The notes below the pieces were generated by a model. The model ran no database searches. It saw only the letters and a program-made list of their open reading frames with translations, and was not told the DNA's origin. The position numbers and the translations under genes were made by a program. From NCBI GenBank assembly GCA_040389445.1, contig JAZJZX010000010.1:186001-250000 (forward strand): a stretch of 64,000 nt of DNA. Direction: 5' to 3'. Source of the DNA: UBA5189 sp040389445. GTDB taxonomy: Bacteria > Chloroflexota > Limnocylindria > Limnocylindrales > CSP1-4. Below, piece by piece: positions 42,093 to 50,792 of the stretch. Numbering within the stretch: the stretch's first letter is position 1; every line of letters begins with the position of its first letter.

Positions 42093-42683
42093 TCAGCGCC
42101 GGATGGTTGCCACCAGGTGCGCCAGGGACGGATTGGCCTGATCGCGCGGCGAGAGGATCGGTCCCGTGCCCGTTGACCCGGCGACGACCGGCCACGGCAC
42201 GGCGGCGTCGGGGTCATCCCACGCGAATCCCAGTTCATCGGTCGCGTCGTATCGCTCGGTGACGAAATAGATGAGCTCCAATGGCTCGAGGGCCAGGAAG
42301 CCGTGGGCAACGCCAATCGGGATCGTCACGGTCTCGTCGGCCTTCAGGATCCGGGTCTCGACGAGGGGATGCGGACCGGACCCCTCGAGGAGCGGACGGA
42401 TGTCGACGAGCGCGACGAAGGCGCGACCGGCCGCGACCACCCAATGATCGAGCTGCCGTTGGTGCAGATGAAGGCCCCGGAGCACCCCGAGCCCGGATGC
42501 GGACAGGTTCGCCTGTACGGCCCGAACGGTGGTGCCCGGAGCCGCCCCGCCGGCGGCCGGATCCAGCCCGTCGAAGACGTCCGCGCGCCAGAGCTCTCGA
42601 AACGAACCGCGCGCATCCTCGTGCCGGTCGATGGAACCGAATCGAACGCCGCGGAGCAGGGATGCCGGCTCGTCGGCGCTCAA
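42093..42683 (-). CDS. rmlC: dTDP-4-dehydrorhamnose 3,5-epimerase (RmlC)
   Basis: Cupin-fold epimerase, third step of dTDP-L-rhamnose synthesis. 196 residues, the usual size. Visible: IDRHEDARGSFRELWR, LGVLRGLHLHQRQLDHWVV with the catalytic histidine, a PIGVAHGFLAL core strand, and a C-terminal DELGFAWDDPD that corresponds to the family WxDP motif. ATG at 42683 overlaps the rmlD stop (ATGA); last gene of the rmlA-B-D-C operon. Confidence 0.93.
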   Translation of the reverse strand: MSADEPASLLRGVRFGSIDRHEDARGSFRELWRADVFDGLDPAAGGAAPGTTVRAVQANLSASGLGVLRGLHLHQRQLDHWVVAAGRAFVALVDIRPLLEGSGPHPLVETRILKADETVTIPIGVAHGFLALEPLELIYFVTERYDATDELGFAWDDPDAAVPWPVVAGSTGTGPILSPRDQANPSLAHLVATIRR

Positions 42684-43576
42684 TGGATGCCCCCCTCGCG
42701 CTCGGCTCTGGCACGCAGCAGGACCGGGAGGTACGCGGCGGTCGCCTCGCGCCAGCTCGGGAGGGTCATCCCGTCCGGCAGCGCCGTCGGCTCGAGGACC
42801 GCCCGCGGCGGTGGCACCGACGGACGCGACCAGGTGCGGGATGGCACGTCCTCGGTCGGGACGTCGCTGACGTCGGCCAGGCGCAGGATCTCCCTCGCCC
42901 AGTCGGCTCGCGTCGTCGACCCGGCGTTGGTCACGTGGTGGATCGCCGTCGGGAGTCCGCCGCCCAGGAGCGCCAGGATCGCCGCCGCCAGATCGTCGAC
43001 CGAGGTTGGGTTCCCGAACTCGTCGTCCACGAGGCGCAACGGGGTCCCGGTGGCCGCGGCCCGCGCGGCTGCATCGAGAATCTTGTCCGGAAAGTCGCGT
43101 CCCGGCGGTCCGAACAGCCAGGCGGTCCGGACGATGGCGAGCGCTGCCGGAGCCTCGGCGAAGGCGTCGAGTGCGGCGCGCTCGCCGGCCAGTTTGCTCA
43201 GGCCGTAGGCGTTGCCCGGCGAGGGGGTGTCGTCGGCGGCATAGGCCCGCCCATCGGACCGGAGCCCGTCGAAGACCTCGTTCGTCGAGATCACGACCAG
43301 GTGGACGCCCCGCGACGCGCAGGCCCGCGCCAGGCGGCCGGTCGCCGCGCCGTTCCTCTGGTGGGCGAGGTCCGGGTTGCCGGCACAGCCGTCGACATCG
43401 GTCCAGGCGGCCGCGTGGACGACGGCCTCGGGGCGATCGCGGAGAAACGGGGCCTCGATCTCGCCGGGGTCGTCGAGATCGACCTCCGTGCGGCCCCAGG
43501 CGATGCCGTCGTCCCCGAGCGCGCGGATGAGCGCGCCCCCGAGCCTGCCGCGAGCGCCGGTGACCGCGACACGCAC
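42680..43576 (-). CDS. rmlD: dTDP-4-dehydrorhamnose reductase (RmlD)
   Basis: SDR-type reductase, last step to dTDP-L-rhamnose. 298 residues with MRVAVTGARGRLGGALIRAL (Rossmann glycine motif), VVHAAAWTDVDGCAGNPDLA, VVISTNEVFDG, a catalytic YGLSK and VRTAWLFGPPGRDF. GTG start one base after the rmlB stop. Confidence 0.95.
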   Translation of the reverse strand: MRVAVTGARGRLGGALIRALGDDGIAWGRTEVDLDDPGEIEAPFLRDRPEAVVHAAAWTDVDGCAGNPDLAHQRNGAATGRLARACASRGVHLVVISTNEVFDGLRSDGRAYAADDTPSPGNAYGLSKLAGERAALDAFAEAPAALAIVRTAWLFGPPGRDFPDKILDAAARAAATGTPLRLVDDEFGNPTSVDDLAAAILALLGGGLPTAIHHVTNAGSTTRADWAREILRLADVSDVPTEDVPSRTWSRPSVPPPRAVLEPTALPDGMTLPSWREATAAYLPVLLRARAEREGGIH

Positions 43577-43577
43577 G

Positions 43578-44768
43578 TCACGCCTTCACGGATGTCGCGA
43601 GCCGCTGCCCATACTGCCGCGCGTACCAGGCATCCCACTCGCCCGATCGGACCGCCCGCCACCAGGCCTCGTTGGACCGGTACCAGTCGACGGTCGCGTC
43701 CAGGCCTGCCGCGAACGACACGCGCCGTTGCCAGCCGAGCGCGGTGAGCTTTGCGCCATCCATCGCGTACCGCCGATCGTGACCGAGCCGATCGTCGACG
43801 CGCCTGACCAGCGTCCACGGCTTGTCCAGCCGGCCGAGCAGCCGCTCGACGACGTCGCGATTCTGGAGTTCCGCATCCCCGGGGACGTTGTAGGTCTCCC
43901 CGGATGTTCCGTGCCGAAGCACGAACTCGACGGCATCGGCGTGATCGTCGACGTGAAGCCAGTCGCGCACCTGGAGACCGTCGCCGTAGAGCGGCAGATC
44001 GAGGTCGTCGATCGCGTTGGTCACGAACAAGGGAATCAACTTCTCCGGATGCTGAAACGGCCCGTACGTGTTGGCGCCCCGGGTCACCACGACATCGCAC
44101 CCATGGGTGACGGCATAGGCCTGCACCAGGAGCTCGCCGGCCGCCTTGGCCGCGGCATACGGCGAGCGCGGTTCGAGGCGATCCCCCTCAACGGACCGGC
44201 CCGTGGCAACCGACCCGTAGACCTCGTCCGTGGACACCTGCAGGTACCGCGGCGCCAGCGGACGCTCGCCCGCCGATGCCCGGGCGGCTTCACGCCTGAC
44301 GGCCTCGAGCAGCACGTGCACGCCGATCACACCCGTTCGCAGGAACGCCTCGGGGTCGAGGATGCTTCGGTCCACGTGCGATTCGGCGGCGAAGTTGACG
44401 ACGGCGTCGACATCGCGGACGAGTGGATCGACAACGGCCGCGTCGGCGATGTCGCCGCGGACGAACGTGAACCGGCCGGCCAGATCGGTGTCCGCGACCA
44501 CCGACGCGAGGTTGGCCTCGTTCCCGGCGTAGGTCAGCTTGTCGAGGACGGTGAGCCGGGTGCCGTCCCGACGGCCGAGGACGTTGCGCACGAAGGCCGA
44601 CCCGATGAACCCGGCACCGCCGGTGACCAGGATGTGCGAACCCGTCCACCGGTTCGGCAGGGCAGGATCGGTGGGGCCGTCGGCTCGCGGCAGGGCGGGG
44701 CCGTCGGCTCGCGGCAGGGCGGGGCCGTCGGCGAGCCCCGACCCCCGCGTCTCACCCGGTCCGCTCAC
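43578..44768 (-). CDS. rmlB: dTDP-glucose 4,6-dehydratase (RmlB)
   Basis: NAD-dependent extended SDR, second step of the rhamnose pathway. 396 residues from GTG 44768, which overlaps the rmlA stop (GTGA). A ~40-residue N-terminal extension encoded by a 24-base repeat (GPALPRAD units) precedes the enzyme proper: ILVTGGAGFIGSAFVRNVL, FAAESHVDRSI, VSTDEVYG, SPYAAAKAAGELL (catalytic YxxxK) and RGANTYGPFQHPEKLIP. A start closer to the Rossmann motif (for example near 44650) cannot be excluded, but no ATG/GTG with a ribosome site is obvious there. Confidence 0.93.
   Translation of the reverse strand: MSGPGETRGSGLADGPALPRADGPALPRADGPTDPALPNRWTGSHILVTGGAGFIGSAFVRNVLGRRDGTRLTVLDKLTYAGNEANLASVVADTDLAGRFTFVRGDIADAAVVDPLVRDVDAVVNFAAESHVDRSILDPEAFLRTGVIGVHVLLEAVRREAARASAGERPLAPRYLQVSTDEVYGSVATGRSVEGDRLEPRSPYAAAKAAGELLVQAYAVTHGCDVVVTRGANTYGPFQHPEKLIPLFVTNAIDDLDLPLYGDGLQVRDWLHVDDHADAVEFVLRHGTSGETYNVPGDAELQNRDVVERLLGRLDKPWTLVRRVDDRLGHDRRYAMDGAKLTALGWQRRVSFAAGLDATVDWYRSNEAWWRAVRSGEWDAWYARQYGQRLATSVKA
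44673..44732. repeat. 24-base in-frame tandem repeat (two and a half copies)
   Basis: ggggccgtcggctcgcggcagggc at 44673-44696 and 44697-44720, then 12 more bases. It encodes the repeated N-terminal extension of RmlB. Confidence 0.88.
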
Positions 44769-45526
44769 GTCGGGCCTCGCTCGGCGGGCGGTGCCAGGCG
44801 TCCGGCCTCGTGGTCCGTGCGGGCAACCTCCGCGGCGTGCAGGAGGGACGGAACCGTGCCGGCGTCCGTCCACAGGCCCGGGTACTCCCAGGTGAAGAGG
44901 CCGCCGTCGCGGACGTAGTGGTTGAGCACGTCGGTGATCTCGAATTCGCCTCGACCCGAGGGCGCCAGACCCTCGATGACGGCGAACGCATCCGGGCGAA
45001 GGAAATAGACCCCGATCGGGATGAGATTACTCTTCGGGTGGGCCGGCTTCTCCTCGAACCCGACCACCTCGCCCGACCCGTCGAGCTCGGCAACCCCGAA
45101 CCGCTCCGGGTCCGGAACGCGGTGGAGGAGCGTGCCCGCCGCCCACGATCCGGCCTCGAAGGCCGTCGCAACAGCGTCGAGCGGTTCGCCTCGCAGGATG
45201 TTGTCACCGAGGATCGTGCAGAACGCGTCCTGGCCGACGAAATCGCGCGCCAGACCGATGGCATGCGCGATCCCCAGCGCGCCCGATTGATATCGATAGG
45301 TCAGATCCAGCCCGAACTGGGAACCGTCCGCGAGCAGCTCCACGATGTCGCCGACGCTCTTGCCGCCGACGATCACGAGCACCTCGCGGATGCCCATCCC
45401 GGCGAGGACCTCGAGGGGGTAGTAGATCATCGGACGGTCGTAGATCGGCAGCAGATGCTTGTTCGTGACGATCGTCAACGGGAAGAGCCTGGTCGCCGTT
45501 CCGCCTGCGAGCACGACACCTTTCAT
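44765..45526 (-). CDS. rmlA: glucose-1-phosphate thymidylyltransferase (RmlA), short form
   Basis: Activates glucose-1-phosphate with dTTP, first step of the pathway. 253 residues, about 40 shorter than the well-studied ~290-residue RmlA. Visible: MKGVVLAGGTATRLFPLT (nucleotide-binding motif, with T-A where G-T-x usually carries a second glycine), TNKHLLPIYDRPMIYYPLEVL, FCTILGDNIL, VVGFEEKPAHPKSNL and GLWTDAGTVPSLLHA. The first gene of the operon; a TAGTCT hexamer about 8-10 bases before the ATG could be its -10. Confidence 0.93.
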   Translation of the reverse strand: MKGVVLAGGTATRLFPLTIVTNKHLLPIYDRPMIYYPLEVLAGMGIREVLVIVGGKSVGDIVELLADGSQFGLDLTYRYQSGALGIAHAIGLARDFVGQDAFCTILGDNILRGEPLDAVATAFEAGSWAAGTLLHRVPDPERFGVAELDGSGEVVGFEEKPAHPKSNLIPIGVYFLRPDAFAVIEGLAPSGRGEFEITDVLNHYVRDGGLFTWEYPGLWTDAGTVPSLLHAAEVARTDHEAGRLAPPAERGPT

Positions 45527-45602
45527 GGCCGAGAGACTAGCAGGGGGTGCTGGACGCGTCAGGGGGTCGTGACCGCATCGGGGTTTCAGGATCGCGGCCG
45601 CG

Positions 45603-46556
45603 TCAGGGAGCCGGGTTCGGCGTCGCCTCGATACACGGCTGCTCTCCGCCGGGGATGGTCCCGTCGGCGTTCGGACGACACGTCGTCGGCTGGTCCTCGG
45701 GTGCCGGGAGGCCGCCCTGGTAGTCGAGGATCACGAGGACGAACTCAAGTCGGTCGAGCGTCGCGGCCGGCTCGACGAACGCCGTCTGCACGACCTCGTT
45801 GGCGTCGCGACGGACGTCGATGACCCGCCCGATGATGAGGCCCTTGGGATAGGGAGATCGAATGCCCCCGCCGAGTTCGATGCCCGCCGTGACCACCTCC
45901 TCGCCGAGGCCGACCGTGGTCGCCGCGTCGATGTTCCGCATGATCAGGCTGTTCGGCAGCTGGCCGGTGACCTCCCCCGTCGCGGTGCTGGTGAGCAGCT
46001 GCCCGATGACGGTCGAGCCCGAATCGCTGATGAGCTGGACGACGGACGAGTTCGAGCGCACGTCGACGACGCGGCCCACGAGGGCGCCGCCAGCGGCGAT
46101 GACGACATTGCCGATGCCGACCCCATCGGCGGCTCCCCGATCGAGGATGATCCGCTGCTGGACCTCCAGGGACTCACGCGCGATGACGGCCGCCGCGACC
46201 GTCTTGTACTCGAAGCCGTTGCGAAGCTGGAGCAGCCCGGTGAGCAGGTCGTTCTGGCGCCGGATTTCCTCGGCTCGCAGGCCGTCCTGTTTGATGCGGT
46301 CGATCTCTGCGCGGAGCGCCTCGTTCTCCGTCCGAAGCGTGTCGATTTCCCCGATCGCGGCGGCAATCGAGCTGAGGTCGTGCCCGAACCCGTCGAGCGC
46401 GCTCTGGACCGGCTTGAAGGCGAAGCCGAGGCCGCGCTGGAACTCAACGATCACCGGATTCGCCGAGACGGCCATCATGAGCAGGCTCGCCGCGAGCACG
46501 GACAGGTAGGCCACGGCGCGTCGGCGCGCCGGGCGGTTGGCGAAGATGGTGCTCAT
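45603..46556 (-). CDS. mreC: rod-shape determining protein MreC
   Basis: Extracytoplasmic scaffold linking MreB to the elongasome. 317 residues: basic N-terminus, one membrane helix (AVAYLSVLAASLLMMAV), a coiled coil (about 62-95, TLRTENEALRAEIDRIKQDG) and the beta-rich MreC domain (VIARESLEVQQRIILDRGAADGV, PYPKGLIIGRVIDV). The tail is Pro/Cys-containing. 46 bases after mreB. No mreD follows: the next gene downstream is rmlA. Confidence 0.95.
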   Translation of the reverse strand: MSTIFANRPARRRAVAYLSVLAASLLMMAVSANPVIVEFQRGLGFAFKPVQSALDGFGHDLSSIAAAIGEIDTLRTENEALRAEIDRIKQDGLRAEEIRRQNDLLTGLLQLRNGFEYKTVAAAVIARESLEVQQRIILDRGAADGVGIGNVVIAAGGALVGRVVDVRSNSSVVQLISDSGSTVIGQLLTSTATGEVTGQLPNSLIMRNIDAATTVGLGEEVVTAGIELGGGIRSPYPKGLIIGRVIDVRRDANEVVQTAFVEPAATLDRLEFVLVILDYQGGLPAPEDQPTTCRPNADGTIPGGEQPCIEATPNPAP

Positions 46557-46602
46557 CGATGAGCCTCGATCGCGATGACGGCGCCGCTCGGCGACATCGA
46601 GG

Positions 46603-47655
46603 TCAGCGCGGCGGCCGGATGTAGGTCTCGGTCACGAGGACGCGCTCCATCGAGGCCATCTCCTGGAGCACGATGCCGGTCCCGCGAGCGACGCAGGTGA
46701 GCGGATCGTCGGCGATGTGCACGGGCATCTGGGTGGCCTCGGCCACGCGGCGATCCAGGCCGGCCAGCAGCGCGCCGCCGCCGGCGATCACGATGCCCTG
46801 GTCCATGATGTCGGCAACGAGTTCCGGGGGCGTCTCCTCGATCGTGTCCCTGATCGTGTCCACGATCTGCACGACGGACGGCTCGATGGCCTCGCGGATC
46901 TGGTCCGCCCCGACCTCGACGCTGCGGGGCAGGCCGGTCAGCAGATCGCGACCACGCAGGTTGACCCGCTGCTGATCCCATTCGCCCGGGTAGGCCGAGC
47001 CGATGGCGACCTTGATGTCCTCGGCCGTTCGCTCGCCGAGAAGCAGGTTGTATTCGCGGCGGGCGAAATTCACGATGTCCTGGTCCATCTCGTCACCGCC
47101 GATGCGGATGCTCCGGCTCACGACGATGCCACCGAGGCTGATGACGGCGACCTCGGTCGTGCCGCCGCCGATGTCCACGATCAGGCTGCCGGACGGCTCG
47201 CTGACCGGCAGGCCGGCACCGATCGCGGCGGCCATCGGCTCCTCGATGAGGCGCGCCCAGCGGGCACCGGCGTTGAGGGCCGCGTCCTTGACGGCGCGCT
47301 TCTCCACCTCGGTGACCCCCGACGGAATGCCGATGAGCATGCGCGGTCGCGCGATCAGGCCGATCCGGTCGTGGACCTTGTCCACGAAGTACTTGATCAT
47401 CTGCTCGGTGACGTCGAAGTCGCTGATGACCCCATCGCGAAGCGGGCGGACCGCGATGATGTTGGCCGGGGTCCGGCCGACCATCCGCTTGGCCTCGGCG
47501 CCGATCGCCAGAACACGCTTGGTCCGGGCCTCGATGGCGACGACCGACGGCTCGCTGATGACGATCCCGCGGTCGCGCACGTGGACGAGCGTGTTCGCGG
47601 TACCCAGATCGATGCCGATGTCGCGGGAAAAGAGGCCGAGGATGCGGTCGAGCAT
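46603..47655 (-). CDS. mreB: rod-shape determining protein MreB (actin homologue)
   Basis: Actin-like ATPase that organises lateral wall synthesis. 350 residues: DIGIDLGTANTLVHV (phosphate 1), VAVRPLRDGVISDFDVTE, IGIPSGVTEVEKRAV, LIVDIGGGTTEVAVISLGGI (phosphate 2) and a C-terminal IVIAGGGALLAGLD. Start ATG at 47655, leader of about 70 bases behind a TATACT element. Confidence 0.98.
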   Translation of the reverse strand: MLDRILGLFSRDIGIDLGTANTLVHVRDRGIVISEPSVVAIEARTKRVLAIGAEAKRMVGRTPANIIAVRPLRDGVISDFDVTEQMIKYFVDKVHDRIGLIARPRMLIGIPSGVTEVEKRAVKDAALNAGARWARLIEEPMAAAIGAGLPVSEPSGSLIVDIGGGTTEVAVISLGGIVVSRSIRIGGDEMDQDIVNFARREYNLLLGERTAEDIKVAIGSAYPGEWDQQRVNLRGRDLLTGLPRSVEVGADQIREAIEPSVVQIVDTIRDTIEETPPELVADIMDQGIVIAGGGALLAGLDRRVAEATQMPVHIADDPLTCVARGTGIVLQEMASMERVLVTETYIRPPR

Positions 47656-47723
47656 GCGGGGTGGGGATCCTCTGCGGATATCGGCTCATGGGCGTTCGTG
47701 TCCGGGCCCGGCGGAGCCCGAGC

Positions 47724-47729
47724 AGTATA
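47724..47729 (-). promoter_or_regulatory. putative -10 element for mreBC
   Basis: TATACT on the minus strand, about 70 bases before mreB. An AGAGGA ribosome-site-like stretch lies between it and the start. The -35 is not recognisable. Confidence 0.4.
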
Positions 47730-47811
47730 CCCACGACCTCGCGCAGGAGCGCCGATGGCGGGCCGGCGCTCCTGTCGCCCGAGCGTGCGCCAGCCTGTGC
47801 CCGTGCGCCGA

Positions 47812-47907
47812 GCCGCCGCCGGAGCGCGGTGCCGGAGCGCGGTGCCAGCGCCGGGCCGGGCCGCCGCCGGAGCGCGGTGCCGGAGCGCGGTGCCAGCGCC
47901 GGGCCGG
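47812..47907. repeat. perfect 48-base tandem duplication between mreB and the radC remnant
   Basis: Two identical 48-base units (47812-47859, 47860-47907), each itself containing a doubled ggagcgcggtgcc, plus a partial third. Very GC-rich, no coding signal. The interval 47656-47938 holds only this and the mreB promoter. Confidence 0.88.
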
Positions 47908-47938
47908 GCCGCCCTCGGAGCGCCGAGCCGGGCGAGTG

Positions 47939-48118
47939 TCAGGCAGCGCGACCGGGAGGCGTGCCGGGACGATCGAACGCGATGCCGCGGTCGCGCAGGG
48001 AGACCCAGGCGTCGTGCCCGATGACCAGGTGATCGAGGACGTTGATGTCGAGAAGGCGCCCGGCGGCCAGCGCCTCGGCCGTGAGATGGAGGTCGTCCGG
48101 GGACGGTGTCGGATCACC
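47939..48118 (-). pseudogene. radC: C-terminal remnant of radC (JAB/MPN-domain protein), truncated by island junction
   Basis: The last ~60 codons of a RadC-type protein: GDPTPSPDDLHLTAEALAAG, then LLDINVLDHLVIGHDAWVSL. Homology starts exactly at the GD of the family metal-binding motif HxHPSGDxxPSxxD. The two histidines, the upstream glutamate and the whole N-terminal part are missing, so it cannot be a functional JAMM protein. Upstream sequence across about 48118 becomes unrelated, marking an insertion or rearrangement junction. The N-terminal half of radC is not found elsewhere in this window. Confidence 0.8.
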
Positions 48119-48258
48119 CCCAACGAAATCGGTGGGAAGACCAAAGTGCTCGGATGCACCGGCGAACGTGGTGGGTCCTGGGGCGAATTGACCCGAAGGT
48201 ACTGCCGGGATCGCTGGACAGGGCATGGCGCGCCGGCCGTAACAGCGTGACGCTGGTC

Positions 48259-50748
48259 ATGAACAGACATGGCAAGACCCCGACTCGACCTTCCAGACCG
48301 CCCGCATCCTGTCCGGCGCACCCGGGCTCGCGGATCTACGTCGACCGTCCGACGCGCCGCTGGAGCCCTTGGCACGAGTCTCGGTCGTACCGCTGCGTGC
48401 CCGACAACAAGGCCGACCGGCACCTGATGACGCCGACCGTGGTGAGCCGCCAACTGAGCGCCATGCATCCCAAGGTGAAACTGCCGTGTCTGCACTGCGG
48501 GACTGACCACACCGGCGCCCATGGCCCGGCCTGCGTGAGCGGCTACACCTTTGCCGCCGCCGAGATCGCGGGTGCACTCGTTGACCTCGGCCAGGGCGGC
48601 TCCTACTGCCAGGTCAGCGCCCTCCTCCGTCGAAACGCGATGCGCAAGCGCCGGGACGGCCGCCGGAAGCCGATGACCGCACCCAGGACACTGGAGCCGC
48701 GGAAGCCTCTGCCCCCGCGGACGCCGCGGAACCTGCTCGACAAGAAGGCCGCGGCCAAGCCTCGCCCGGACGGGCCCCTACTCCGCAAGAACTACGGCTA
48801 CACCGCGCCCAAGGCCACCGAGACGGCCTACATCGTGCCGAGCCGGTCGGGCAACCTCGCCCAGGGCTACGTTGATGTCTTCGCGCCGGTGATCTTCGAT
48901 GCCTTCCCGGTCAAGGAGTGGCCGTCGATCGTGATCATCGACTCGCTCCCGATCAAGCGACGGCGGATCGCCGTCAGCAAGCGCTCGGGCAAGATCACGA
49001 AGATCGCCTCAGGCGAGAGCCAGGGCGAGATCTTCGCCGCCGCCGACGGCAGCACGACACCCGGCACGCCGATCCTGGCCGGCCTTGAGGGCAGCAAGGA
49101 CGCGACGAGCGTCAAGCGCTTCCTCGATCGCCTGCCGACCAACACCGAACCCGTTTGGGTGGTCGCCGACATCGACGAAGGCATCCGCGTCGCCGTCAAG
49201 GACAAGTGGCCGAATGCCAACTTCTATCGGTGCGAAGAGCATCTCAAGATGCGTTGTCGCCTGGCGCTCGAGGCGGACGGCATCGGCCCGTGGGTCCCGT
49301 TCGACCACGCGGACGCGATGCCCCGCGACACGAAGGGCGTCAAGGTCACCGGCTACGGCATCGAGCACCGGCTCTACTTCGCCCTTCATTCGGCGATGTG
49401 GACCGAGAAGCGATGGGCAGACTTCGCGGCGCTGGTCGACCGCATCGTCAAGCCCGACAAGGTCAAGACGCGTAACTGGGTCGCCGACAACACCGACCTC
49501 GTCCACAGCCAGATCAGCCTGCGCGCGACGCACAAGGGCTTCCCGCGCTCGACCGGGGCCATCGAGGGCACGATCCGCCGGATCAAGCACGTCGTGAGCG
49601 AGAGAGCCGAGTACTACCGCAACGGCGTGCGCCTCGACAAACTCGTGAACCTCGTTCGCCTCGACGCGACCGGTCAGGCCGATGCCGACGTCTACGCGAG
49701 CCTGATCACCAAGCACCTCCTCGCCCGCGGCGGTGCCGGCCTCGACTGGCAGAGCGGCCGTGACCTGTTCGGCTCCGGGTCGATCGATGCACGGATCAAG
49801 CAGGCAAAGGACGAGCACGCGGTCGTGGTGTTTGAGCGAGACAAGCGCGCCAAACAAGCGCGTCTCGAGGCGCAGACGATCGCGACCAACGCCTGGCTTG
49901 CGGAACGCGGGCTTCCGCCGATCTCCAAGGCGCGCCAGGCGGATGCCAAGGACCCGATCTACCAGATCCCTCGCTGGGGCCGCACGATCGCCGACTACCC
50001 GGCCCTGGTCATGCAGTACGACCCCTCACGGAACGAGGGCCTGCTTCCCGAGCAGGTCACGGCCGCCAGCCCTGTCCTGCGGACGTGGGTGTGCAGCGCG
50101 CACCGAACCGCGACCGGCGGCCATGACCACGTGTGGGACGCGCCGCCCGAGCGGCGGACGAACGGCAGCGGGTGCCCGGTGTGTGCCGGTCGCGAAGTCT
50201 GCGAGATGAACTCGCTGCGCTACTGCCGGCCCGATCTCACGCTGGAGTGGTACCAGCCGAAGAACGGCGCCCTGACTCCCGACAACGTGACGCCGAATAG
50301 GGCGGACGAGGTCTTCTGGAAGTGCCTCAAGAACAAGAAGCACAAGCCATTCCGGCAGCGCATCTACAACCGCCATGCGCTTCACGAAGGTTGCCCAGCC
50401 TGTTTCGAGGACGAGCAGAAGGAACGTGCGAAGGCCAACCGCAACGAGTATGCCCAGGCGCGACGTGGGCGCGCCAGCGATCAACGCCCACCCACTAGCC
50501 TGCCGGTGCTCGACGCCGCCGCCCGCAAGGCGAAGTTGGTCGTCGATCCCACGGACCTGACCCCGCGCGCGGCGGCGGCGGCCGTCGGATGCTCGGAGCA
50601 GACGATCCGCAACTGGATCCACGAGGGCCGCATTCGCGCTCATACGCCAGCCATCAAGGGAAAGCCGTTCCTGGTCCCGGAGTCGGAGGTCTTGCGCGTC
50701 CGGGCAATCCTCGAAGCGCCCGTCGGCCCGGACCAAGAAGCCGCGTAG
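48259..50748 (+). CDS. large DDE/MULE-type transposase-like protein with zinc-ribbon pair and C-terminal helix-turn-helix
   Basis: 829 residues from ATG 48259 (start uncertain; the frame is open to 48106). N-terminus: zinc-binding ASCPAHPGSRIYVDR ... YRCVPD and CLHCGTDHTGAHGPAC, then a helix-turn-helix-like stretch. The catalytic core resembles Mutator-type DDE transposases: VIIDSLPI (Asp 228), VWVVADIDEG (Asp 304/306), FYRCEEHLKMR (C-x2-H, 325-328, between the second Asp and the Glu as in MULEs), and STGAIEGTIRRIKHVV (Glu 436). Residues about 580-715 form two tandem zinc ribbons of the DUF4379 type (LEWYQPKNGALTPDNVTP, GSGCPVCAGR, GCPACF). Residues about 765-825 are a MerR/excisionase-like helix-turn-helix (AAAVGCSEQTIRNWI). 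I could not find terminal inverted repeats. Confidence 0.75.
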   Translation: MNRHGKTPTRPSRPPASCPAHPGSRIYVDRPTRRWSPWHESRSYRCVPDNKADRHLMTPTVVSRQLSAMHPKVKLPCLHCGTDHTGAHGPACVSGYTFAAAEIAGALVDLGQGGSYCQVSALLRRNAMRKRRDGRRKPMTAPRTLEPRKPLPPRTPRNLLDKKAAAKPRPDGPLLRKNYGYTAPKATETAYIVPSRSGNLAQGYVDVFAPVIFDAFPVKEWPSIVIIDSLPIKRRRIAVSKRSGKITKIASGESQGEIFAAADGSTTPGTPILAGLEGSKDATSVKRFLDRLPTNTEPVWVVADIDEGIRVAVKDKWPNANFYRCEEHLKMRCRLALEADGIGPWVPFDHADAMPRDTKGVKVTGYGIEHRLYFALHSAMWTEKRWADFAALVDRIVKPDKVKTRNWVADNTDLVHSQISLRATHKGFPRSTGAIEGTIRRIKHVVSERAEYYRNGVRLDKLVNLVRLDATGQADADVYASLITKHLLARGGAGLDWQSGRDLFGSGSIDARIKQAKDEHAVVVFERDKRAKQARLEAQTIATNAWLAERGLPPISKARQADAKDPIYQIPRWGRTIADYPALVMQYDPSRNEGLLPEQVTAASPVLRTWVCSAHRTATGGHDHVWDAPPERRTNGSGCPVCAGREVCEMNSLRYCRPDLTLEWYQPKNGALTPDNVTPNRADEVFWKCLKNKKHKPFRQRIYNRHALHEGCPACFEDEQKERAKANRNEYAQARRGRASDQRPPTSLPVLDAAARKAKLVVDPTDLTPRAAAAAVGCSEQTIRNWIHEGRIRAHTPAIKGKPFLVPESEVLRVRAILEAPVGPDQEAA

Positions 50749-50792
50749 GGCGAGTCGGCCGACACGGCGATCCTCGGCCTATTGTTGACGTC

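Noticed and set aside
48106..48258. Extending the transposase gene to an upstream start across the radC junction
   Set aside because: The added residues include sequence on the radC side of the break and have no zinc-binding pattern; the ATG at 48259 fits the first CPxHPG motif better.
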